Part shown: one piece after another, positions 1 through 4,966 of the stretch
How the letters are laid out: each line of letters starts with the position of its first letter
Position numbering within the stretch: position 1 is the first letter of the stretch
Source of the DNA: Rhodospirillaceae bacterium UBA4479
GTDB lineage: Bacteria; Pseudomonadota; Alphaproteobacteria; Rhodospirillales; Casp-alpha2
Reading direction: 5' to 3'
DNA length: 5,461 nucleotides
NCBI GenBank assembly: GCA_002389175.1
Contig: DGNZ01000236.1
Location: 1 to 5,461, forward strand
The notes under the pieces: generated by a model
Databases searched by the model: none
What the model saw: only the letters and a program-made list of their open reading frames with translations
Told to the model about the DNA's origin: nothing
Program-made: the position numbers and the translations under genes

Positions 1-165
1 CATCTTCGAAGCGTGCAGGAACGGATGAAACGGCTTCGGTCTATGGAACGGGAGCTAAAACGTATGATTCAACAGTGCGGTGGCGGTATCGTCGCTGAAT
101 GCAGAATAATTGAAGTATTGGCCGACCATTCGGAATGCCTAAGCGACAAGCATCTCAAAAGCTGA
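1..165 (+). CDS. MerR-family metal-responsive regulator, C-terminal part (CueR-like), 5' end outside window
   Basis: An open frame runs from base 1 to a TGA at 163-165 and gives the last 54 residues. The visible part has a charged dimerisation helix (QERMKRLRSMERELKRM) and then a metal-loop motif, CGGGIVAEC, followed by RIIEVLADHSEC. The two loop cysteines are eight positions apart, as in the Cu(I)/Ag(I)/Au(I) sensors CueR and GolS (Cys112 and Cys120 in E. coli CueR), and the following 'IIE.L' resembles CueR's 'PIIENL'. A third Cys lies just downstream. The DNA-binding half and the Ser/Cys77 position that separates monovalent from divalent sensors are outside the window. It lies 24 bases upstream of a CueR-type operator reading into the copper genes, so it is the likely regulator of the operon. 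A related MerR-type metal sensor with other specificity cannot be excluded. Confidence 0.8.
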   Translation, partial: HLRSVQERMKRLRSMERELKRMIQQCGGGIVAECRIIEVLADHSECLSDKHLKS

Positions 166-189
166 ATATGACGTTGCAGCAAAAAGCTG

Positions 190-220
190 TTGACCTTCCA
201 CCTGGGGGAAGCCTTATCAA
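190..220 (+). promoter_or_regulatory. CueR-type promoter/operator of the copper operon
   Basis: A -35 box TTGACC (190-195) and a -10 box TATCAA (215-220) are separated by 19 bp, the over-long spacer typical of MerR-family activated promoters. The spacer region holds a dyad: CCTTCC (194-199), seven bases, GGAAGC (207-212). This has the same geometry as the E. coli copA CueR site (TTGACCTTCC...GGAAGG). It lies between the regulator tail and the first copper gene. The predicted transcription start, about 7 bases after the -10 box, falls at or next to the ATG at 227. Confidence 0.8.
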
Positions 221-226
221 CACAAT

Positions 227-559
227 ATGAAACGGTTTTTGATAATCGTGTTAAGCACACTTTTCATTGCTAACCCATTGTTCGCGCATGACAGTACGAG
301 ACATATGGACGGAATGGAGCATGACGTGACCATTTCGATAGATGGCTCCGACCTGTCAACGTGCCAGGATCAATGTGGCAGTGATGACTTACGCGTGTGC
401 TGTGCGAAAGCGGCCGTTCATTGTTCAAACGCATTTTCTTGCTCGACAGTCATTCTTGGCTTAGCGCCAAATGGGTCTATGGATGTGTTTCGGACAACTT
501 TCGAAGATGTCCATGTTGGCCTTGTCTTTGAAGCTGAGACGCCCCCTCCTCGAATCTGA
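227..559 (+). CDS. Small secreted Cys-rich protein, CopL-like architecture
   Basis: A 110-residue protein with a clear Sec signal peptide (MKRF, then a hydrophobic stretch to about residue 20, cut after PLFA). The predicted mature end is rich in metal ligands: His21, His26, Met27, Met30, His32. Six cysteines follow at 46, 50, 58, 59, 66 and 72, including a C-x3-C and a CC pair. The tail is hydrophobic and ends in TPPPRI. Signal peptide, Met/His patch, CC-containing centre and a Pro/Arg-rich end recall the small CopL-type or DUF2946-like proteins encoded beside copAB; this is a resemblance of layout, not a demonstrated homology. It is the first gene after the CueR-type promoter. The only SD-like string (GGGGGAAG, 204-211) is 15 bases from the ATG and inside the operator, so translation may be leaderless. 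A periplasmic copper-binding or sensing role is inferred. Confidence 0.7.
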   Translation: MKRFLIIVLSTLFIANPLFAHDSTRHMDGMEHDVTISIDGSDLSTCQDQCGSDDLRVCCAKAAVHCSNAFSCSTVILGLAPNGSMDVFRTTFEDVHVGLVFEAETPPPRI

Positions 560-590
560 GCACCCCATCTCTTTTTTAAGCGAGAACACG

Positions 591-610
591 ACTGCATGAG
601 ACATGGCAGT
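591..610 (+). other. Small intergenic stem-loop upstream of the cupredoxin gene
   Basis: Bases 591-598 (ACTGCATG) pair with 602-610 (CATGGCAGT) around an AGA loop, with a single bulged G. No run of T follows, so it is not a classical terminator. It lies in the 90-base gap between the CopL-like gene and the cupredoxin gene and may affect mRNA processing, or may be chance. Confidence 0.3.
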
Positions 611-649
611 TGTGAAAGATGATTTGTTCAAATTCACGAGGAACTAAAA

Positions 650-1195
650 ATGACGAAACAAACTACTAAACGCGCTGCTTTTGCAGCGGCATTCGCGATG
701 GCATTCATGGTTTCCACCAATTTTGCAATCGCAAGCCCTGGTCATTCAGCCAAAAAGAATGTTGGAGAACCGGGAAAATCCAGCGATGTGACACGCACCA
801 TCAATGTCAAAATGTATGACAACTACTATGAGCCGGAGAATATCTCTGCCAAAGAAGGAGAAACCGTCAAATTTGTCGTCACAAATGCCGGCGAGCTGGT
901 TCACGAGTTCAATATTGCTACTGGCGAAATGCATAAAGCACATCAACCTGAAATGATGATGATGCAGGAGCATGGGGTTCTCGATGGGGACCGGATCAAT
1001 ATGGAAGCCGCAAAAGCGATGCAAGCCTCGATGGGGCATGGGATGCACAATGATCCGAACAGTGTGCTGTTAGAGCCAGGTAAAACCGGGGAAGTTATTT
1101 GGAAGTTTCCCGAGCACGCCGAGCTTGAATTCGCATGCAATGTACCAGGGCATTACGACGCTGGCATGGTTGGTAAATTCAAACTGACTCATTGA
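650..1195 (+). CDS. copI: Periplasmic cupredoxin with Met/His-rich insertion (CopI-like)
   Basis: A 181-residue type 1 copper protein. Residues 1-29 are a signal peptide (Lys/Arg start, Ala/Phe/Met core, AIAS end). The cupredoxin fold runs from about residue 50 (INVKMYDNYYEPENI) to the end. The type 1 copper ligands are visible: His85 in GELVHEFN, then Cys163, His168 and Met173 in CNVPGHYDAGM. Between about residues 92 and 134 there is an insertion with nine Met, including a run of four at 102-105, and five His, likely a second Cu(I)-binding surface. This arrangement fits the CopI-type cupredoxins found in copper-tolerance loci. The SD GAGGA (638-642) is 7 bases before the ATG. The product probably binds periplasmic copper and may pass electrons or copper to or from the CopA oxidase encoded next. 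The cupredoxin assignment is firm; the symbol is less so. Confidence 0.88.
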   Translation: MTKQTTKRAAFAAAFAMAFMVSTNFAIASPGHSAKKNVGEPGKSSDVTRTINVKMYDNYYEPENISAKEGETVKFVVTNAGELVHEFNIATGEMHKAHQPEMMMMQEHGVLDGDRINMEAAKAMQASMGHGMHNDPNSVLLEPGKTGEVIWKFPEHAELEFACNVPGHYDAGMVGKFKLTH

Positions 1196-1205
1196 TTGTT
1201 GGTGT

Positions 1206-1221
1206 CGGGCCTTTGTGCCCG
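1206..1221 (+). other. Short GC stem-loop between cupredoxin gene and copA
   Basis: CGGGC (1206-1210) and GCCCG (1217-1221) form a 5-bp stem with a 6-base loop just after the cupredoxin stop. The following bases are C-rich with only three T in a row, so at most a weak attenuator or mRNA-stability element inside the operon. Confidence 0.3.
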
Positions 1222-1258
1222 CCCCTTTCCGTCTGTACTCACTAAAAGGAAATAGAAA

Positions 1259-3067
1259 ATGATCCGCAATACTCTCGTCTTTGCCGGCTTGTTTGGTCTC
1301 AGCGTATCCGTTTTAAATCCCGCTGTTGCCGAAGCCGGTGAATACAACCTCACCGTAGATCGAATCACGATTGATACAGGTGAATTCACCCGCTCAGGGA
1401 TCGGCTACAACGGAGCCTCACCTGGGCCCGTGCTTCGCTTCAAAGAAGGTGAAGATGTCACAATTAATGTCACAAACAATCTCTCAGAACCGACATCAAT
1501 CCATTGGCATGGTTTAATTCTGCCATTCGATCAGGATGGGGTCCCTGGAATTAGCTACGACGGCATCGCACCCGGCGAGACGTTCACGTATCGCTTCCCC
1601 ATCGTCCAGAACGGCACATATTGGTTCCATAGCCATAGTGGATTCCAAGAACCTGACGGAGCCTATGGTGCCATTGCCATCGAAAATGCGAAGCGAGAAC
1701 CTTTTCGCTACGACCGTGAGCATGTGATTCAACTGACAGACGCGCACCCGCATTCTGGTGACCGTGTCATGAGAAACCTCAAAATGTCAGCAGACTATTA
1801 CAATCGCCAACAGCAAACGATCGGTGATTTCTTCTCTGACAGCAAAAAGATGGGATTCGGCGCCACGCTGAATGATCGCTTGGCCTGGGGCAATATGAGA
1901 ATGATGAAAAATGACATCGAGGATGTCCAAGGTTTCACCCCATTGATCAATGGCCAATCAACCCAACAAAATTGGACGGGTCTGTTTGAGCCAGGCGAAC
2001 GAGTTCGACTTCGTCTCATCAACTCGTCGGCGATGGCTTATTTTGATATCCGGATACCGGGCCTCAAAATGACGGTTGTTCAAGCCGATGGCAACAACGT
2101 CCAACCTGTTACTGTCGATGAGCTTCGGATCGCAGTCGCAGAGACATACGATGTGATTGTGCACCCCAAAGAAGATCAGGCCTATGCCGTATTTGCAGAG
2201 TCGATGGGTCGAACAGCAAGTGTACGCGGCACGCTAGCACCCCGAGAAGGTATGATCGCTGATGTTCCAGAACTGCGCGAAGATCCCGCTCTGACAATGG
2301 CCGACATGGGAATGGCCCATGAAGGCATGGATCACGGCAACATGGGAACAATGGATCACAGCAACATGCCAGCTATGGAAAATGGTTCCATGCCCAGCCA
2401 TACAATGCCAGATGGCACTGCTATGAAAGGAATGAAACATGAAGGCATGAACCATGGTGCGATGCCCAGCCATACAATGCCAAATGGTACTGCGATGAAA
2501 GGAATGACGCATGAAGGTATGAACCATGGTGCGATGGCGATGGGGACCTCTGAGGATTCCTTCTACGCTCCAGGTAGCGGCTTAAAGCCGACCGCCGCCA
2601 ATGGTGGGAAGTTCTTATCCTATTCCGATCTGCGCGCGCAAAAGCCTTTGTATGAGGATCGCGAAGCAACACGAGAAATAGAATTGCGTCTCACAGGCAA
2701 CATGGAGCGATATATATGGTCCATAAACGATGTCAAAATGAGCGACGCAGAACCGATTGTCTTAAAATACGGTGAGCGTGTTCGCTTCAAATTCGTCAAT
2801 GAAACAATGATGTCACATCCCATGCACCTGCACGGCATGTGGTCCATCCTTGATACAGGTAAGGGCAAGTGGGATCCCATTAAACATGTCGTAAATGTAT
2901 CCCCCGGCACCACCGCCTATATGGAAACCGAAGTCGACGCTCCCGGCCAATGGGCCTTCCATTGTCATCTCTCCTATCACGCTGACAGCGGGATGTTCCG
3001 TAAAGTCGTTGTTGAAGGCGGCCCGCAATCGACCGATGCCGACTTTGGCAACGTAAGTGGTGGTTGA
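1259..3067 (+). CDS. copA: CopA-family periplasmic multicopper oxidase
   Basis: A 602-residue protein, close to the usual CopA/PcoA length. It is a three-domain cupredoxin oxidase that confers copper tolerance, probably by oxidising Cu(I) in the periplasm. All four copper-ligand motifs are present: HWHG (82-85), HSHSG (124-128), HPMHLHG (520-526) and HCHLSYHADSGM (568-579), giving the type 1 site (His523, Cys569, His574, Met579) and the type 2/3 cluster. Residues 347-428 are a Met/His-rich segment (20 Met, 9 His) with two tandem 24-residue copies. The signal peptide (residues 1-25) has no twin-arginine motif, unusual for this family; an in-frame TAG at 1253-1255 rules out a longer N-terminus. 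The SD AAGGA (1246-1250) is 8 bases before the ATG. The copB start follows the stop by 3 bases. Confidence 0.95.
   Translation: MIRNTLVFAGLFGLSVSVLNPAVAEAGEYNLTVDRITIDTGEFTRSGIGYNGASPGPVLRFKEGEDVTINVTNNLSEPTSIHWHGLILPFDQDGVPGISYDGIAPGETFTYRFPIVQNGTYWFHSHSGFQEPDGAYGAIAIENAKREPFRYDREHVIQLTDAHPHSGDRVMRNLKMSADYYNRQQQTIGDFFSDSKKMGFGATLNDRLAWGNMRMMKNDIEDVQGFTPLINGQSTQQNWTGLFEPGERVRLRLINSSAMAYFDIRIPGLKMTVVQADGNNVQPVTVDELRIAVAETYDVIVHPKEDQAYAVFAESMGRTASVRGTLAPREGMIADVPELREDPALTMADMGMAHEGMDHGNMGTMDHSNMPAMENGSMPSHTMPDGTAMKGMKHEGMNHGAMPSHTMPNGTAMKGMTHEGMNHGAMAMGTSEDSFYAPGSGLKPTAANGGKFLSYSDLRAQKPLYEDREATREIELRLTGNMERYIWSINDVKMSDAEPIVLKYGERVRFKFVNETMMSHPMHLHGMWSILDTGKGKWDPIKHVVNVSPGTTAYMETEVDAPGQWAFHCHLSYHADSGMFRKVVVEGGPQSTDADFGNVSGG
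2390..2533 (+). repeat. Tandem 72-bp direct repeat inside copA (Met/His-rich units)
   Basis: Two adjacent 72-base copies (2390-2461 and 2462-2533) differ at 6 positions, about 92% identity. Each encodes a 24-residue unit beginning MPSHTMP and ending GMNHGA (CopA residues 378-401 and 402-425). Differences are three silent third-base changes plus Asp-to-Asn and Lys-to-Thr. The frame is kept, so this is an in-frame duplication that increases the number of Met and His ligands. Shorter, more diverged GM-x-HG/MDH motifs precede it (residues 350-370). Confidence 0.92.
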
Positions 3068-3070
3068 TCA

Positions 3071-3775
3071 ATGAAACATACTTTGATTTGGGTTGGTTTA
3101 ATCGGATCAGCCATTTTATCGACGTCACCATCTTCTGCCGAATCACTCATATGGGGTGTTCAAGTTGAACAGTTAGAGCATCGCTATAATGACAACGGGT
3201 CGAATGCAATCGCCTGGGATGGCGATGCAATTGTCGGTACTGACGAGTTGAAATTTGTGCTCCGTAGCGAGGGTGAATTTGAAACAGACGGCGACGTCAT
3301 GGAAACCCTTGAGACCCAAGCTCGACTTCAAAAGCCGATCTCGACCTTCTTTGACGCAGTTGTTGGCGTGCGTGCCGATACCCCTGAGGGCCCTGACCGG
3401 TTTCACGGCGTGGTTGGGGTCAAGGGCCTCGCACCGCAATGGTTCGAGGTAGATGCTGACTTGTATCTTTCGGAACATCCATCGTTCAGAGTTGAGGCTG
3501 AGTACGAAGCGCTCATTACCAACCGCCTCATTCTGACACCGAGTATCGAAGTTGATATCCCGTTTACAGATGACCGGGAAATTGAAATCGGTGCATGGGG
3601 CCCCAAGCTCGAGGTCGGGGCACGTCTTAGCTACGATGTGCTTGATCGGTCAATTGCGCCATATGTTGGTGTTCACTATGAGCGCACATTCGGCGAGACT
3701 CGGGACATTGCTCTAGAGGATGGCAAAGAGGGAGATGCTCTCTTCTTTGTGACGGGTATTCGATTAATGTACTGA
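3071..3775 (+). CDS. copB: CopB-family outer-membrane copper resistance protein (short form)
   Basis: A 234-residue protein with a Sec signal peptide (MKHTLIWVGL to about residue 23, SSA-ES). The rest has alternating beta-strand patterns of an outer-membrane barrel. CopB/PcoB-like segments include AWDGDAIVGTDELKFVLRSEGE-type repeats near residues 48-69, a region near 140-165 resembling the family's 'R.EAEYE.L.T.RLIL.P', and YVGVHYERTFG near 198-208. It ends in LMY, an aromatic C-terminal residue typical of barrel-assembly signals. It lacks the long Met/His-rich N-terminal region seen in many CopB proteins. It starts 3 bases after the copA stop with no strong SD of its own (GGTGG-like at best), suggesting translational coupling. 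CopB works with CopA in copper sequestration or export at the outer membrane; the mechanism is not settled. Confidence 0.88.
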   Translation: MKHTLIWVGLIGSAILSTSPSSAESLIWGVQVEQLEHRYNDNGSNAIAWDGDAIVGTDELKFVLRSEGEFETDGDVMETLETQARLQKPISTFFDAVVGVRADTPEGPDRFHGVVGVKGLAPQWFEVDADLYLSEHPSFRVEAEYEALITNRLILTPSIEVDIPFTDDREIEIGAWGPKLEVGARLSYDVLDRSIAPYVGVHYERTFGETRDIALEDGKEGDALFFVTGIRLMY

Positions 3776-3783
3776 TCAGAAGT

Positions 3784-3812
3784 GCTCGGAGGGGTTTTTA
3801 CGTCCTCCGGGC
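3784..3812 (+). other. Strong intergenic hairpin between copB and the cytochrome gene
   Basis: GCTCGGAGG (3784-3792) pairs with CCTCCGGGC (3804-3812): nine pairs including one T-G, loop 3793-3803 containing five T. The bases after the stem are mixed (ATATTGAACTC) with no T tract, so it does not look like a full intrinsic terminator on either strand. It could reduce read-through or protect the copA-copB message, giving lower expression of the cytochrome gene. Confidence 0.5.
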
Positions 3813-3826
3813 ATATTGAACTCTAT

Positions 3827-3830
3827 GAGG
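3827..3830 (+). promoter_or_regulatory. Ribosome binding site deciding the cytochrome start
   Basis: GAGG lies 9 bases before the ATG at 3840. The upstream in-frame alternatives (TTG at 3816, ATG at 3825) have no well-placed SD: the TTG lies just after the hairpin, and the ATG at 3825 overlaps this GAGG. Confidence 0.6.
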
Positions 3831-3839
3831 ACCGCAACG

Positions 3840-4244
3840 ATGAAAATGATTGGCGTTCGACTTCAAATAATTTCTCTGCTGATAGTCGCTATAACAAGCA
3901 CCATGTCGCTTGTTTGGGCTGCCCCGAAAGGCATTTTTGAAAACCCAGTTGAGCCAGAGCTGACACCTATTTTGAACCTCGGAAAAATGAATTACGAGGT
4001 TAATTGTGCTTCCTGCCACGGCAAAACAGCACGTGGTACGGATAAAGGTCCGACGTTTATCAGCAAGATTTATCATCCTGGCCACCATGGTGATGGCGCG
4101 TTTTACTTAGCAACAAGAAACGGAGTTCGCGCACACCATTGGCCGTTCGGTAATATGCCTCGTATACCTCAGGTCAGTGACCAACAGATCAAATTAATCA
4201 TCAACTATGTACGGGCGATACAGAAAGCCAATGGTGTCTTCTGA
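3840..4244 (+). CDS. Periplasmic monohaem class I cytochrome c
   Basis: With the ATG at 3840 the protein has 134 residues. A signal peptide (MKMIGVR, then a hydrophobic segment to LVWAA near residue 28) is followed by one haem-attachment motif CASCH (Cys56, Cys59, His60). The probable sixth ligand is Met106 in FGNMPRIP, followed by a C-terminal helix (SDQQIKLIINYVRAIQ), the layout of class I c-type cytochromes. Histidines cluster around HPGHHGDG (79-86) and AHHW (98-101), which might bind metal. Starts at TTG 3816 or ATG 3825 are possible but would put polar residues before the signal peptide. It is the last gene of the copper cluster, 64 bases after copB. Small cytochromes of this kind occur beside copAB and may accept electrons from the oxidase or cupredoxin; that link is inferred. 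Confidence 0.85.
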   Translation: MKMIGVRLQIISLLIVAITSTMSLVWAAPKGIFENPVEPELTPILNLGKMNYEVNCASCHGKTARGTDKGPTFISKIYHPGHHGDGAFYLATRNGVRAHHWPFGNMPRIPQVSDQQIKLIINYVRAIQKANGVF

Positions 4245-4256
4245 CGTGGCAACCGT

Positions 4257-4445
4257 TTAGCTGAGAAGCATTGTTCTCCGCTCCTCGTATTCGGCTTTAT
4301 CGATTTCGCCTTTTGCGAAGCGCTCATTGTGGATCACCAAAGTGCCGCTCACTTCGCCTGACTTGCCGTCAGCACCGAGTGGTTTTGCGACGACAACCGC
4401 CGCAATAGTCAATAACCGAAAGGAAGATATAGCTAGTAGGAATGG
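4257..4445 (-). pseudogene. SHOCT-domain protein remnant (C-terminal part, no ATG start)
   Basis: The minus-strand open frame between a TAG (4446-4448) and a TAA (4257-4259) encodes 62 residues. It has a short hydrophobic stretch (LLTIAAVVVA), a Gly/Ser-rich linker and a clear SHOCT motif, NERFAKGEIDKAEYEERR, near the C-terminus. SHOCT is a short C-terminal helical domain found on many small membrane or secreted proteins. There is no ATG; only a TTG at 4412 could start it, and no SD is seen upstream of that codon. Membrane-anchored SHOCT proteins are usually longer, so this looks like a 5'-truncated remnant, though TTG initiation of a 51-residue protein is possible. It lies between the convergent copper and mercury modules and ends 12 bases from the cytochrome stop. 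Confidence 0.6.
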
Positions 4446-4485
4446 CTACTACTGACTTGGAACGGATAAATTCCTGTGCAGTCTT

Positions 4486-4710
4486 CTAGGCGCAGCAATT
4501 GTTGTTCTCTTGAATTGGTGGACATGAAACGGTGCCGTATGAGCAATAGACGCAGCAATCACCGGGCTTCGGCTTCAGAACTTCGCCACACTCTTTGCAA
4601 TCATAAAACCACTGACATGCGTTCGTCGGCATCGTTTCTCTTTCAGAATGTCCGCATTTGGGGCAAGTGATTTCAGAGGTTGCGGTTATCGTGACTTCAT
4701 TCGCCGCCAT
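4486..4710 (-). CDS. GDCCVxC-domain Cys-rich protein of a mer module
   Basis: A 74-residue soluble protein with 11 cysteines. It has a zinc-ribbon-like pair of knuckles, CPKC (16-19) with His21 and C-x5-C-x2-C (32, 38, 41), followed by the signature GDCCVYC (50-56), then SCPPIQ and a C-terminal CC (72-73). This is the GDCCVxC family, small proteins recurring beside mercury transport genes; some relatives carry selenocysteine in the signature, but here every position is a Cys codon and no in-frame TGA occurs. The ATG at 4710 is chosen because an AGGA lies 8 bases upstream (4719-4722) and because the residues upstream in the same frame are merF read out of frame. It overlaps the end of merF by 25 bases, implying coupled translation. 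A role in binding or passing on Hg(II) in the cytoplasm is inferred from context. Confidence 0.88.
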   Translation of the reverse strand: MAANEVTITATSEITCPKCGHSERETMPTNACQWFYDCKECGEVLKPKPGDCCVYCSYGTVSCPPIQENNNCCA

Positions 4711-4889
4711 AGTGCGTATCCTGTGATGATGAGAAAAATTGCTAAAATCGGCAGAAGCACGAAATCCAAGTATCCAACAATGGACGATAACCCGACGACA
4801 CCCAGAAGAATCACGAGCGCAGGCGTGAAGCAGCAGATCGCCGCTACAATTGTGCCGATAATGCCTGTTAAGAGTAATTTGTCCTTCAT
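4686..4889 (-). CDS. merF: MerF-like mercuric ion transport protein
   Basis: A 67-residue inner-membrane protein with two hydrophobic helices (about residues 6-32 and 40-60) joined by a short turn near GYLD. The first helix has the vicinal pair in AICCFTPALVILLGVVGLSS, nearly identical to MerF of known mer operons, and GYLDFVLLPILAIFLI also matches MerF. MerF carries Hg(II) across the inner membrane, passing it between Cys pairs. The usual second Cys pair in the C-terminal cytoplasmic tail is missing: the protein ends in WRRMKSR just where the overlapping GDCCVxC gene begins. GAGGG about 9 bases and AAGG a few bases before the ATG can serve as SD. It is first in a two-gene unit transcribed divergently from merR. 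No merA, merT or merP is seen in the window. Confidence 0.88.
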   Translation of the reverse strand: MKDKLLLTGIIGTIVAAICCFTPALVILLGVVGLSSIVGYLDFVLLPILAIFLIITGYALWRRMKSR

Positions 4890-4966
4890 AGCCCTTCGCC
4901 CTCACATACATCAATTTATTAGTCACGTTTCGCTTCCCAGCCGCCGTCTATTGAGTTCATGGAGAG

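Noticed and set aside
69..260. Minus-strand 63-residue open frame over the regulator tail and operator
   Set aside because: It overlaps the regulator end, the CueR-type promoter and the signal-peptide start, and its protein shows no recognisable domain. It is an antisense shadow.
1206..1221. Rho-independent terminator after the cupredoxin gene
   Set aside because: The stem has only five pairs and no T tract follows; copA follows closely in the same direction.
2234..2527. Minus-strand 97-residue His/Met-rich open frame
   Set aside because: It is the complement of the ATG/CAT-rich Met/His repeats of copA; the CATG-rich codons give His/Met on both strands. The copA frame carries all the oxidase motifs.
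2390..2533. Possible CRISPR-like or mobile repeat
   Set aside because: There are only two adjacent copies, no spacers, the repeat stays in frame and it encodes a typical Met/His-rich segment.
3816..3839. Cytochrome start at TTG 3816 or ATG 3825
   Set aside because: These would add polar residues before the signal peptide and lack a well-placed SD; GAGG is 9 bases before the ATG at 3840.
4434..4451. TAGTAG/CTACTA inverted repeat as a terminator for the GDCCVxC gene
   Set aside because: Only six weak pairs, no T tract on either strand.
4533..4561. Selenocysteine in the GDCCVxC signature
   Set aside because: Some family members have it, but here all signature positions are Cys codons, no in-frame TGA occurs and the gene ends in TAG.
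4711..4926. N-terminal extension of the GDCCVxC protein up to 4926 (146 residues)
   Set aside because: The extra residues are merF and its leader read in another frame. They show no domain, and the ATG at 4710 has its own SD.
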